Assembly: GCF_021130785.1 (NCBI RefSeq)
Contig: NW_025778037.1
Coordinates: 1-64,000, forward strand
From: Homalodisca vitripennis
Lineage: Eukaryota > Arthropoda > Insecta > Hemiptera > Cicadellidae
DNA length: 64,000 bases
Direction: 5' to 3'
Within the stretch, counting starts at the first letter, position 1. Each line of letters starts with the position of its first letter. Shown here one piece after another: positions 38,103 through 50,200 of this stretch. A program made the translations under genes and the position numbers. The notes under the pieces are model-generated. The model made no database searches, was not told the DNA's origin, and saw only the letters and a list, made by a program, of their open reading frames with translations.

Positions 38103-39079
38103 GCTTTATCAATTGCCCACCTTGCAAGCGACTTGCACGCTTGCTCAGTGTACGCCTCTAGTCCCCGCCTGGGGCACTTATGTACACTCTAGCCACTGTT
38201 GACCAATTACTTAACTCAAACACGTGGGACCTTTATGCCCCAATGTGTTACTCTCTCACTTAAATATTAGTTTATCTTCTATTTGTTTGTACATGTTACA
38301 ATAACATTAAAGTCATGTGCTCTGGTATTGGCGAATCTCTACCAGAAATACGTCCTCCGTTCCCGGACACCCGAGGTACTACCGTTGCTCTACAGGACTG
38401 GGCCTCAGTGTTACGAACTATTTCGTTTATTTATTTTTTTATACATTCCAACGGCCAAATGCCATTTTAAAAATACAAATGAAATTTGATTGACATGCGA
38501 ATAAATTGGTTTACAAAACATTACATGGATACAAAGAGAAACAAATTTGCATGCTTAAGAGATAACTACAAAACAACATTACTATTAAACGTGCGTGTTA
38601 AATAACCATTAATAATAGAAAATATATAATAATGGATTAATAAATTATAATAACGGGTTATGTAATTAAACATAATTAATACCAATTTGTTATATCAATT
38701 GTAATTAAAAATTGCCTAGATATAAGTAAAAATTATTAATAAACCAATTAATATTACTACACAACAATAATAATATGGATCGGAACAAACAAATCCATTA
38801 ATTAGGATCACAAAAATATCAAACTACGACAATCTGAAGTGCAAGTGTCAAGCACAGTATTTTTGAGCTGAGTAAAAATAGAGCATGAAACCTGGGTTAT
38901 GTTAGGGTCAGAGAGAGGAAAAAATGGCAAGGAAGGGACAACGTAAAGGCAAAAAGGATAGTTTGGTCAGTGGATGGGGAAGAGTTTATGGTTGAGCTGC
39001 AGAAGGTGGTGGATAGTGTAGCAAAGAGTTTAGACAGGCTTGGTTATCCTCCATTCACTCTCAATCCACAGATTAAGGA

Positions 39080-40650
39080 CACCCCTCATTTCTTTTTCAG
39101 TGTTTTCAGATTCGTGCTAGAAACAGGAGTCTAGACTCGGCAGGCAACGCAGTTTCCAACGCTATGCAGTCTGGGCCATGGGTCCGTTCTTCTAGGTTAG
39201 TTTGTACGAATAATTATTTCGAGAACAAAGAGTTCAGTTGACCTTGGTGTAGTGCGTTGGAATTCGAAATGTTATCATGACAAGAAGATCAGGACAATCA
39301 AGGGATTCCATTGATATAAGCCTTTTTTGAGAGAAAAGCTTACGATCAGCAAAGCTCACGGCGCGAACTTCCAGGCGGGCAGAGGTTTGACACTGTTTCA
39401 TGGACGTCATCGACAGGGTACCCTCATGGAAAGGAAAGCCCCCAATGTAGTTCCCAACGAGGTCCAACACAAATCTCCTCTTGAAATTTTCCTTTTCAAG
39501 CCACTGATAACTGGATGATGTTAGGTTGTAGGGGTTTCCAAACAACTGAAGCATATTCTAAGATCGGGAACGGAGAAGGAGAACTTATATAAAGATTGAG
39601 ATGGTGTGATGTCACAAGTGTGTAGTTAGGCCACTTTCTAGCCTGTACCGTGACCGAAGAAGACTCAACAAACGATTTGCCTTGGCACATATGATTGTCA
39701 ATGTGATGATCAGGGAGTGAGAAGTGCGGTGATTGAGATGCAACGCCATAGGATCACTTTACAAACCTGCACCCGCTGACAATCCCTCGCCCTGAATGTA
39801 ATAATTGGCATGGTACAAATTCTTCACCCCTGTATGAAAACGACCATCACACATTGCTTATCTTAGCATTTAGTTTGCATAGAGTTTCTAGTTTTAATCA
39901 CACCAATCTAGAGACCCCCACTTAAGGGATCTCTGGAGGATAGCCCACGTATCCTCAATTGAAATTCAATACACCTAAACAGCTTGATATCGTCTGTGCA
40001 AACATAATTTTAAAATTGCTTATCGGATGACTTCCCCAATGTCATCTTATATATATGTTGCAAAGGATAAGTATAGGGTTCACAGTTAGACGCAAACCCT
40101 GATTGCTACTCCAGACTTGAATTAGAAAGGGGATTAGAATAACCCACACCAAACTTGGACTATCGAAGGCAATCTTCCGCGGTCAAGTAAAACTTTCTTA
40201 AACCCAGGATAAAAGAAGAGGTTCAGATATGCCATATGAATCAAGTTTGGAGACCCAAAACGAAGTGTGACAAAAACATTGTTTCAAATGCCTTACTGCA
40301 GTCCAGGTAGGATTGCCATCACGTCTCTTGAGGCGAAAAATACTTGAGGAAGGCTGATAAAATGAAATTCTTTCATTATTGGACAAGGTTTTGTGACGGC
40401 TTGACCCGGCCGCTTGTAAAATCCATGCTGCTTCTGGTGATCCAAGATAGTGGGATATGAGGGTGCGTTTGCGGTCGTATTTTAGTGCCTGTGGAGTGAA
40501 TCCAGTGGCAAGGGACATATTCACGTCTTCACGCCCTGCCTTACATAGAATCATCAGCCTATTTCCACACCTTCCTGAATCACAATCTGGCCCTTCAATC
40601 AACCAGCCAGACTACGGTTACCCCTTCATGATAAAAGCAAAGCGTAACTG
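39080..40650 (-). pseudogene. LINE fragment: reverse transcriptase, minus strand
   Basis: Minus-strand pieces in several frames match a CR1/Jockey-like reverse transcriptase in the right order. KLDSYGISEPLLLSW lies at about 40205-40250. A catalytic A-D-D-like box (ADDIKLFR, one frame shift) lies at about 39975-40003. A 'DHIDNICAKANR'-like block lies near 39670-39710, then PILEYASVVWKP (about 39529-39567), then the thumb-region end IDCPDLL-like motif with ITFRIPTHYTKVN at about 39234-39302. A degraded tail continues to about 39080. Endonuclease and the 5' half of ORF2 are not recognisable, so the copy is 5'-truncated. Plus-strand frames at 39327-39518 and 40457-40696 are antisense shadows. Confidence 0.75.
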
Positions 40651-41099
40651 TTTATTTTCCTGCGCACCTTTATTTGGAATATGCACTGTTCTATAAGACT
40701 CCATTATGGTGGAACCTTGAGTGATACTCCTTGTTTAAAATCCAGTGCTGTTCGGCGTTTCCTTCACTGCCTAGTGTGAAGTGGTCCTTCTTAATCGAGC
40801 CCTTCTTAAAATCTTATTTCACGTTATCATAACCAAAATCACATTTTTTTCATGATTTTGTAGTAAGAACTCATATTTAAGATCTCAATAAATAAAAACT
40901 TGAAAGATAATTGTTTTCAAATTGGACATTAAACACCATCCTATACATACGTTACTTATCTGGATTTCATTGTGAAAACGTATGCGTTGGGATACTATTG
41001 CTTTAATTATGACAAATTTATTTCATACGATAGCGGTCAAAACAACGCAGTTCGCAGAGATAGCATGGAAGGCTCCGAGTAAGTAGTGCGATTAATAAC

Positions 41100-41215
41100 A
41101 CGTAATTAGTAAAGGGAAAGAGTAGAGAAGTGGGGAGGGAACGAGAGGAAAGCGGAGAGTGGAGGAGGAGTGGAAGGGAGACGAGTGGTTAGAGCATGAG
41201 TTGAGAGAGAGGTAC
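41100..41215. repeat. purine-rich (GGA/GA) low-complexity tract
   Basis: About 115 bases nearly all purine on the plus strand, an imperfect GA/GGA repeat. Confidence 0.75.
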
Positions 41216-41826
41216 CCACCCTTATAGCAATTATTATTCTAGGCCATTTAATTTACCACATGAAATTTTAAAACATTTATTCGTATGTAATTTCAGATAT
41301 TTTTTAAATTTATTGTGTTGGTTTTAAAAAAATACTTGTTGGTACTGGGCTATTAAATTTCTCATTTTTCAATGGCATTGAAAAGTTAAACACACTACTT
41401 AATAATGTATAAAACATGAATTACAGAATCGATCGGCTACTATGGAAACAGAAGAGCCAGATTGTGACGAAATTTTCCCTTACCAAATCTGTAAGTGGGT
41501 CTATGCCTAAACTGTGGTAATCCTTTGATGCTGATGGTTCTGTACTCTGACTTGCATTTTCAGCCTCGCATTGTTCTTAGTTGGCAATGTAACACTGTAA
41601 AAAAGTGCCGCTTTAATCATATTTTTTATTTTGTTTCTCTCGTTTTGCCTTAAAACCTACGAATACGTTCCGGGCTACATTTTACTATTAAAAAAACCTC
41701 TCGCTTTCTTAGTAAAAGGACCTATAGAAATAAAACTAGGGTCCTTTCAACCGATGTAAGCTACAAGTTATTATTAGATATATAAAAACTTAAACCTACT
41801 ATTCTACGTTTAAATTGTATATAATT

Positions 41827-42045
41827 GGGCAATAGCCTTATTTAATTTTCAATAAACATTGAATCGCAAAAATGTACTTGCTCTCCGCCGGGAGTCGAAC
41901 CCGGATACTCTCACTTGCCGGGTGAATGTGCTACCATTAACACCACAGAGCGCTTACTTTTTTCCGATTCAATTATTTTGTATTTGGCCGGTATATCTGT
42001 TTACATTATGTCGTTATAAATAAGCAAAACTAACATCATGAATCG
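41827..42045 (-). repeat. tRNA-derived short interspersed repeat, copy 2
   Basis: On the minus strand a tRNA-like body lies at 41880-41951 with A-box-like TGGTGTTAATGG and B-box GGGTTCGACTCC. The 5' flank GGCCAAATACAAAATAATTG and the 3' tail CAATGTTTATTGAAAATTAA are shared with the other copies. It faces copy 3 head to head, forming an inverted repeat centred near 42050. Confidence 0.8.
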
Positions 42046-42060
42046 GAAGACCAAAAATTT

Positions 42061-42275
42061 GCTTAGTTTGCTTATTTTAAAACGCTTATGTGACAGATAG
42101 CGCCAAATACAAAATAATTGAATCGGAAAAAAAGTAAGCGCTCTGTGGTTTGCATAAATGGGTAGCACATTTCACCGGCAACGTGAGAGAGTCCGAGACG
42201 TTCGACTCCCGGCGGAAGCCAAGTACTTTTTGCGAATTCAATGTTTATTGAAATTAAATAACGGCTGATTGCCAT
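42061..42275 (+). repeat. tRNA-derived short interspersed repeat, copy 3
   Basis: The same unit on the plus strand, with the tRNA-like body at about 42140-42219. The B-box region is altered (GACGTTCGACTCC). The flank CCAAATACAAAATAATTGAA and the tail TTCAATGTTTATTGAAATTA are conserved. It pairs with copy 2 as a roughly 220-base inverted repeat. Confidence 0.8.
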
Positions 42276-42315
42276 TTATACAAATTTAAAAGTAATATAA
42301 ATAGTCGGTTTGACA

Positions 42316-42532
42316 GGTGTTTGGTCTTTCCGATCATATGTTTAGTTTGCTTATTTTAAACAGATATATGAGGACAGATACGGCCAAATACAAAATAATC
42401 GTGAATCGGAAAAAAAAGTGAAGCGCTCCTGTGGTTGGTAAATGGTAGCACATTCACCCCGGCAAGTGGAGAGATCCGGGTTCGACGCCCGGCGGAAGCA
42501 AGTACCTTTTTGCGATTCAATGTTTATTGAAA
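42316..42532 (+). repeat. tRNA-derived short interspersed repeat, copy 4
   Basis: A third local copy in the same orientation as copy 3, with the tRNA-like body at 42425-42499 (B-box GGGTTCGACGCCC). Its tail CAATGTTTATTGAAA runs directly into a poly-C tract. Confidence 0.8.
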
Positions 42533-42535
42533 CTT

Positions 42536-42559
42536 CCCCCCCCCCCCACCCCCCCCCCA
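42536..42559. repeat. poly-C tract
   Basis: A near-pure C run with one A (at about 42548), immediately after the tail of the fourth tRNA-like repeat. Such a run is out of place in this AT-rich window. Confidence 0.9.
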
Positions 42560-42569
42560 TCTGTTGGCG

Positions 42570-44680
42570 CAAGGGGCGGGGCAATCGTGGACAATTTTGA
42601 TGTCAGAGGTTTGGCTTAACTCCGTTCAGGCAATCTAGCCGTGCTTTCAGTGAGAAGTTAATGTCCACTCCTTGTTGATTTTTGACGACTTTTTTGGTGG
42701 ATAATGGATGTATGTTAAAAGGAATTAAAACTAAATTGATTAGATCTTCTCTAGCTTAATGTGGAACAAAGCAAGTAATGCAGTTTTATCCTCAAGTAAT
42801 TTTATTCATTCTTGTTTAATTATAATTTTTTACTCAATTTAAATTACGCCTTACCTTCAATTTATTTAAACAATTAAATTACGTAAAAAATATTTTAATA
42901 ACACCTTTTCTGAAAAAGCTGTAAACCATTAGATGACTTTTTAATAAGATAAAAATAAATTTAAAGTTTAAATGTTTTAAAAACATAATACCAACGAGAT
43001 ATGGGATTAACAAGGTAGATGCTTGTGTTTACAAGACTACTGCCCAAAAAATATTAATAAAAATTATTAGAAAACAAAATTATTTTTTATATTCAAGAAT
43101 ATAAAATGTCTTCAAGTTATTTCAAAATATAAACTTACTATTATTATGATTATAAAACGTAACTATTTCAAGAAGTATATTCCCAGCGTGTTAATAAGAA
43201 TCAGTCATTCTGTCAGGTCAGTCAGTCCCGTAACTCTGCCTTTACCATTTTAGATTTTTTCTGCAAGCTCTAAAAGTAATGGGAGATAACAACTTTACTG
43301 AAACATAAATTAAAATTACTATGAACATCTTATCTGAACTAAATTGAAATGAAAATATGATAGGAGAGATTTGAAGAGAAACATAACTTACAATTACAAT
43401 TCAACATTATGGTTAGAGAAAAGTAATTGAAACGGTAATCTCCTTAATCTAGTAATGTTTTTACAATGATCTGTTTATCTATCTGCTTCTAGTTATATTA
43501 TATTTAACATAAAAATTTTCGAAATATTGCATTGCCTTAGATGGTATACCTGCTTCTATGCAGACTTTGCTTTGTTGTAGAAATTTTTCTGGTCTAGGTT
43601 ACTTAAGATCTAATTATAAAAAGTTGATTAGAATTATAGAAAATATTAAAAGCAAACTGAGAAATCATTAAAGACTCACTAAAAAAATTTAGTATCATAC
43701 ACTATTAACAATGTTGATAGTTGAAAATGATAAAATGTGTTTATTTAGGAAATATCTATGTCATTAATTTCCTTATAAAAGTATTAAATAAGCATACTGC
43801 TTGTAGGTAAAAATTTGTCAAATTAGGACGGAACACAGTTGTTCTGCTATATTTCCTCTAAACACATATGGGTATATCACTATCATCTTTAGTTTTTCCA
43901 TATTTCGTTCAGACAAAACAATATTAGAGGGACTGTGTTTGCTCCTGGGACAATGTAAACTTGTTACATTGCCTCTGTTTGTTCTCAAAACTGTCTTTCA
44001 TCCATTCAGTATTTCATTCTGTATACAGATCGTTTATCTAAGAGGCTTGGAGGGCGATGTATCTCTCCCCTGGGAGAGAGGTCGGCATCTGTTTAAACTG
44101 CTGTCGGGATGAAAAACTTGACACTATATCTAACCTAAATAACAGAAACCTAAATAAATGGTTATTCATTTGCATGTTTAAATTACTTAAAGTAGGATCG
44201 TAATAAGGATATTATAACAGTGAAAACTTAACTAACTTCAGTTGTATATAATCGTAAAAGTGTAACAATATATATTAATTTTGATTTCAATTTGATACGT
44301 GTTGAGAACTGTTAATAGCCGTTCAACAAATGTTGGTTTTTATTTCGATATTGCAATCCTCATTTGAAAAATATGATCCCAATTAAAAATCAATTAAGTA
44401 TTATAGAATACTACAATAAAAACTCAATATTTTCCAAAACAAAGCAAGAGATAAACGTCCACTTCCGAGTACAAATAGTTAAGTGATTTCCGTTGGACAA
44501 AATAATACCTTTCGCAACCAAAAAACCTTAAAATCCGTCGCCTTCCACTCCATGAGTATTTATTTTATTTACGTTATTAAATATTCTACTTTTTTATTTC
44601 CCTTATAAAGCTCCCCAAGAACTTCTTGCAATATTTTTAATTTTTTTAACACATTAATATATCCAGGTAAATTATAAAAG
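42570..44680. other. AT-rich stretch without a firm gene
   Basis: TCTCTCCC (44062-44069) and GGGAGAGA (44072-44079) form a near-perfect palindrome. A minus-strand open piece with donor GCGAAAG/GTATTA (about 44509) starts at an ATG and reads MEWKATDFKVFWLRK, but has no acceptor or partner. Nothing else is supportable. Confidence 0.4.
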
Positions 44681-44691
44681 AAATTCGGTTC

Positions 44692-44735
44692 CTTACCTTT
44701 TTGTTCTGAGTTGCGCGTGCTGAATCATTTTGGTG
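44692..44735 (-). CDS. possible first coding exon ending in a strong donor
   Basis: On the minus strand an ATG in good context (CCAAAATGA) opens a short frame, MIQHAQLRTK, that ends at a strong donor (AAAAAG/GTAAGG, at about 44690). No downstream exon could be linked, so this is only a candidate. Confidence 0.2.
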
Positions 44736-45574
44736 AAGCGGTTTTTATTTTGTAAACGGCAAATATATTGGCTAATTATTAACACAACTAATTATTTGGG
44801 GTTAATTAATACGGGTTAGTGGTTTTCAAGTCTCGCGGCAGCAAAACTTCATAGAGCCAAGATTTACGATCATTCAGATAAATGAAGTGTTTTAATTAGG
44901 GACACTATTTTACTTCACGATTTGGCTTATAGGCAAATTTTTTATAAATGCTATGTATGGTCAAAAGGTTGGTCAGCGATGTTTTTTTTATTTCATGCAA
45001 CATCTCAGTATGTTATATCTAAATGTGTTAATTAACCCAATTTTTAGCCCCTGAATTGTTATTCTATTTATCATCCTACTATTACTGTGCTACGGTATGA
45101 ACATTAAAAAGAAATTTTATTAATTCCAGTTCCTTATTATATTGTCTATTAATTAGTTTCCAATACTTCATTGCTCTTTATATTAGCCTTTTTTCCTCTC
45201 TGATAGTTAACAATCATATATTCACTTTATCTTCGCATCAAACCATGATCATAAAGTGGCATGGATTAATTACAAAAAAACAAATGAAAATTTCAAGGAT
45301 TTAATTACAATTTATTTAACATTATAATTAAACTGCAAATCATTTTTTTATATTTATTAAAAGTAATGGACTTTGCTTTTTCTATTTTTGAGCCATCTCT
45401 GTCGTGATTAAATAAGCGTCTAGGAATATTCATCAGGAAAACCACAGTTACAGTCTTTTCAGGGTAATGAAAGGACAATACATTTATTTAAAAAATGGAA
45501 ATCTAGTGATTATTTTCTTAAATTACAGTTTTTAGGTCAAGTAGCAATCAATACTATGTAAATCCTAGTAATGT

Positions 45575-45580
45575 TTTATT
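45575..45580 (-). terminator. polyadenylation signal of the small secreted-protein gene
   Basis: AATAAA on the minus strand, about 32 bases after the stop codon of the gene at 45612-46117. The short 3' untranslated region is plausible for a small gene. Confidence 0.4.
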
Positions 45581-45611
45581 GTGTTTAGATAATATTTAAT
45601 ATTTAGATAAT

Positions 45612-46117
45612 CTAGAAATCTATTTTTTCAGATTTATTCTCTTTCTCATATTTCCACATAAACAGTCGTGTTTCTTCTCGGTTAGGTTCTAAAGCCATCT
45701 GTAAGATCTCTCTAGTAGAAAGTCCACCTCCAACTCCTGAGAAAACTGTTACATTTCCGTTCCAAAGTGCTGAAAGCATTTTCTTGTCGACCTGAGTTCC
45801 TTCTGCTCTAATTTGTCGTGGGCATTTCATATCACCTTTGGATGATATGAATATTGGTCTTACAAATTATTTATCGACGAGTATACAGTTATGTTCTTGA
45901 AAGATAAACTTAATTGGAGCTTGAAAACACTTTTTTAAGGCAAATTTCAATTCGGAGAAGTAAAGAAATCTAGCAAGAGAGAACAAATCATCGTTATTTT
46001 AAACTTACTTTAATATAAAGCACAATACTCAGTACAAACATATTACTTACCCACGACTTTAATATTGTCCAAAACTGAGTTTAAAATTGCGAATATAACA
46101 AAATAATATGTTGCCAT
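45612..46117 (-). CDS. two-exon gene for a predicted small secreted protein (96 residues), family unknown
   Basis: Exon 1 (46117-46051) starts at an ATG with good context (A at -3, G at +4) and encodes a hydrophobic N-terminus (residues 4-12 YYFVIFAIL) typical of a signal peptide. It ends at a strong donor (GTGG/GTAAGT). Exon 2 (45835-45612) starts after CATCCAAAG and encodes 73 further residues to a TAG. The junction is in phase (codon GGT) and the 215-base intron is GT-AG. The mature part has one cysteine (Cys27), one N-glycosylation site (NVT, 50-52) and a charged C-terminus rich in Glu and Lys. No domain is recognised. The acceptor's pyrimidine tract is weak, so exon 2 might instead belong to another transcript. 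A single cysteine argues against a disulfide-rich toxin or defensin. Confidence 0.48.
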
Positions 46118-46129
46118 GATTCATAGATA

Positions 46130-48480
46130 TTTACCAACTGAATTCAAATATTTCAATGAATAGTATTTGAGCTGATAATATCACACCTATACCTACTCAA
46201 TGTCTCCTTACGGACTATAGCATGCATTTCTGACCATTTATATCTGAATTTGATTTTAAAACTGTAAAGTTTGTTAATGTAGTTTTGTAATTTATTGGTA
46301 AATTTTTTGTTCACTTTAAAAAAAAATTTTATATTTGTCTCAGAACAATTATGATAATTCACAAACTAGTATTAAACTGATTTAGGAATATTCTTTTAAA
46401 ATTATGTCTGGAACCCATTAAAATTTATTTTAGCATTACTTCAAATTCTTTCTTCACTTTATTATTTAAGCTTGTATTATATGAACCGTATTACTAAAGT
46501 TTAGAATTATTTGGATGATTGTAATTTATTTATTCAAATTAATTTAAAATTAAATTGACCTTCTACTAAACTATTTAGAAAGAATTTTATATCAATAAAT
46601 ATAGTAATGTTACAAAGCTTAAAATTTGAAACATATTTTAATTGTTCCTAACATATTATAACAGTATTTTTGCATTGATAAGGAACTATTAAAAAGTTTA
46701 TTGAAGTAATTGACAACTTGTTGTAATGTAAAGTGCACAAAATATTATCACAAACTCACTATATACAGCCAAGTTAAAATACAACATAGAGTAATGATTT
46801 TTAACAAAACGTTTAAAAATTTGTCATTTTTTAGTTTTGTTTCATGTACAGAGAGTGCTATGTTTTATAATTTATTTCCTCTATACAGTAATACCTCAAA
46901 TGATTACTTAATACTCACAACCGGATTATGTAATTATTAATGAATGAAAATTCTAAATATAATAAACATTTCTCCGTTCTATTACCATTTTTTATGTAAG
47001 TTTGTTATTGCAAATAAAATTATTGAAATACTATAAAATATTAGGTATGGATAAAATGACACGTGTTGGCAGTACTGAAACATACTTACAAAATGCATTT
47101 AGACTAATATAATTAACACCTTGAGTGGTTTGACATCAATGATAAATTAGTTTCAATAGAATTTGCTACTCAATCATTTATTCGCTTCTGATTTTTGTTA
47201 TTCGAAAAACCTTTTTTAATAAATTTATTATGATGAATTTTAATCATACCTATAACTAAAAAAGTGTGTTTTTTGTATATGAGTATAATGCTGCATCTTT
47301 GTCTGTGTAACTGTCTGCCTGTATATCTGTCCTGCAAGACATCTCAAGAAAGAAAAGATGTATAGACATGAAATTTTATATGCAATTTCAGTGATGAAGT
47401 CTGTTATGCGAACACGTTTTGTAGCGAACTTGTACCTTATTTTATAACCAAAATCTATAATATATATCTATATATATATTATATATATATATATATATAC
47501 TATATATATATATAATATATATATATATATATCGGCTACATAACTAATTAGACCGAAGATAGTTATTAATAGCAGAAATTAATAATCCCTGGGATTTTTT
47601 TTTTCGATAATACTTCCAGGAATCTAAATCTCTTGGCTATAGCAGAACCGTGTCCCCACGAATATGATATAATTGAAACACAGTACAATCTAATAATGCC
47701 CGTTAAAAGGAGAAGAATTATTGGACAGTCATTTCCGAACATATAGAGGACCTGATTACCGAGTGCGCAATGGGTTATCCATAAAAGATTTCCGCAATTT
47801 GAAGCCTCGTATTTGCCGGAAACATTTAGGCCCGAAAAGTTGTATTTTGAATTGTGTTTTTATAGGTGACGCTTATCAGGGAGGGAGAACTCGATTGTGA
47901 ACTCAACACCGAAACTCATCGCTGACGATGAAAGTGCCATTGCCAGTAAGCAGTCCCACCACATATTAAACTTCCGTAATGAGGCTGACAAACCCATTGC
48001 ATTTTTTCACTTTCGTAATAGTGCTATGTGGCTTTAGTGATGTTCGAACAAATTCTACCAAGATCTAATGGTAGCGAGGTATTTAGAGCAATTTCCTGAA
48101 AGGTGCCGGGGACACTAATATACATACATCAAAATTAATAATTCATTTTTTCCGTCTTCATGAGACGGAATTAATAACCCTTGGAATTTTATTCATTCAA
48201 AAAAAATTTGTTTTTTTGATTGAAGTACGGTATACTATTAAAATGCAGAATCTTCCCAAAACGTCAGTGTAGATGTTTCAAGGAAAAATAATATTAATTA
48301 TCAGAGGCAAGTAATCCTATTACTGCTATAAATAGCTACGTGGAACAGAAGAATATAACCAGCATAAAATCAGTTGGACAATTACGTTATTATTTGAATT
48401 TATTGAATCAAAGATATTGTATTGAACTTAAATTTAAATATTAGTTTCCAACTTCTATACATAATAATAAAAGAAAGAAT
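46130..48480. other. gene-free stretch with TA microsatellite and a possible repeat block
   Basis: (TA)n occupies 47456-47532. Near 47290-47400 is CTGTCTGCCTGTATATCTGT followed by AAGAAAAGATGTATAGACAT, the style of a dispersed repeat that also appears weakly near 28095. Between two imperfect direct repeats (47577-47600 and 48167-48192) lies a GC-richer 560-base block with no readable frame. Confidence 0.4.
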
Positions 48481-48489
48481 AGCACTCAC

Positions 48490-48580
48490 GTCCTCATAAT
48501 GAACCAGAATTAGGTTAGATGTAGTTAGAGTGCCGAGGGTCATACAGTCATGAAAGGTCTGAAGCTTCTGGTTATGAAGC
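48490..48580 (-). CDS. well-bounded internal exon, possibly WD40-type
   Basis: On the minus strand a good acceptor (CAACTTGCTTATAAATAG) and a strong donor (GAGGAC/GTGAGT) enclose 91 bases. The frame, starting with the third base of a split codon, is open throughout and reads LHNQKLQTFHDCMTLGTLTT and then NLILVHYED. A Thr-Leu-Gly...hydrophobic strand...Glu-Asp pattern resembles blades of WD40 proteins, but this is weak inference. Exon-like pieces in the tandem duplication just beyond (minus strand, 51.1 and 52.4 kb) have similar character and could belong to one gene. Confidence 0.42.
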
Positions 48581-49705
48581 CTATTTATAAGCAAGTTGTA
48601 AGGGAAACAGTTTAGGTAAACTAGCGATTGAATACCGGGTCCTGAGTAGCCGAATGATTATAGCTAACTTATTAATATCCTCTTTATTATGAGGGTACAA
48701 TTACAGTGGACGAAGTATTTATTGGAGGAGTGAAAAATATAATGAATGAGGTCTTAATTTTGACAGACAAAGTTAAAACCGGTCAGGTCTAATCTTACAC
48801 TTAACCTATATAGCTGAGAAACTCGCAAAGCTTCTGAAGAAAACCATTTTGTTTTTAATTTTTATCCTTATTCTGAATATGCTTAAGGCTTCCTGGCCTG
48901 TGCATTATGCATGGCCTTCATCGCATATTTAGATTGGGAAAATGTATTTAATTTTTCATGGTGCACCAATAATAAGTTATGTATCCATTAGTGATATACC
49001 GTAATGATGTCAACCCCATGGATGGACAAATACTATCATAGAAGAACACATTGTTTTTTAAATTGTATGCTGAATTTAAATTGTACAGAATACATCTTAC
49101 CATACGATATATATTCAAATTTTTAGCATATCATGGTGGTGTTGAAATAATAAAACTCAATATACAAAGTCCCCAAGAGTCAGTCTGTATGTATTGGTGT
49201 ATTTATGTTAAATGTGATAATATAATAAGATGGTAAAAATGAATTTTATTGACTCAGTTTATTAATTAAAAATGGTGTTTATCCCTGCCATTTTTCCGGT
49301 AGCTGTTATAATTAATTATCCATAGTGTTAACGTGAAATATTGATAAAGTTCAGCAAAATATAATACACACCATGATTAAACTCAGAGTTCATATTATAG
49401 ACCTATAGTTTCATGCATCGTGTGAGGTATATAGGTTAGAGATATCGTGGGGACAGTAAATTATACAGTAAGCTTTATTAAAGGAAATTTTTCTCCCTCG
49501 AATGGTAAACGCCATTTCTTATCTAATAAATATAATAAACTAATATGAAGGTAAAGTATTTATGCATGCTGTGACCAACAAGTCCAGTGAAAATACACCA
49601 TTTGTGATAGAGAGAGAATCAACCCACTCAAAAAGCTACAGATTTATTAATCTCACATTGTTGTTTAGTAACAGCTCTCCAGTTTGCACGGCTCACAGCG
49701 TGTGG

Positions 49706-49772
49706 GGTAATCGGGTATGGTATTCTGGGTATGGTAATCAGGTATGGTATCTGGGTATAGTATCTGGTCTGG
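49706..49772 (+). repeat. 13-base minisatellite, about 5 copies
   Basis: Imperfect tandem copies of GTATCTGGGTATG lie inside unit 1. Frames through it (49562-49885) are Gly/Trp/Tyr-rich artefacts. Confidence 0.8.
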
Positions 49773-50121
49773 ATGATCTGGTTAAGAGAAGCGACCCCAA
49801 TATTGAAGTGGGGTTTATTTCATTTCATCCTTCCACACCGCAATTGAAAATAAGAAATAGTGATTTTGCCAGTTTATATTTTTAACCGAGGTCATTTTAT
49901 TATATATTACTAGATTTATTACAATGGAAGTTAAGACTCGTTTTTTTATTTACTAATTAATATTAATTTATTATTTTTTTTATTATTATATGACCTATCG
50001 TTATTTATAATTTGGAAAATTATAATAGATTATTAGTCACAAACTGTTTTCTAAGGGAAAATACTAATTACTGGGTAAATAAATACACTGTTTTCCAATA
50101 TTTATTTCTTTTTATTGCAAG

Positions 50122-50200
50122 GCCTAATCATAATCAATTGAATTCCACCATCAGGCATTTCACAAATTGTAAAAATTTCGATTGCCTTTTTGTGTTATAA
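50122..50200 (+). CDS. candidate exon in unit 1 (plus strand)
   Basis: A long pyrimidine tract and acceptor (TTTATTTCTTTTTATTGCAAG) and a strong donor (ATAA/GTAAGT) bound 79 bases. Both sites are kept in unit 2 (55899-55976). There one frame reads PIHKSMIPPSGISQMKKF to the donor without a stop. In unit 1 the equivalent frame is shifted. The minus strand of unit 2 is also open over most of this interval (ICEMPDGGIIDLWIG), so orientation is not certain. Confidence 0.28.

Noticed and set aside
39327..39518. Plus-strand frame, also 40457-40696
   Set aside because: Antisense to the LINE reverse-transcriptase fragment.
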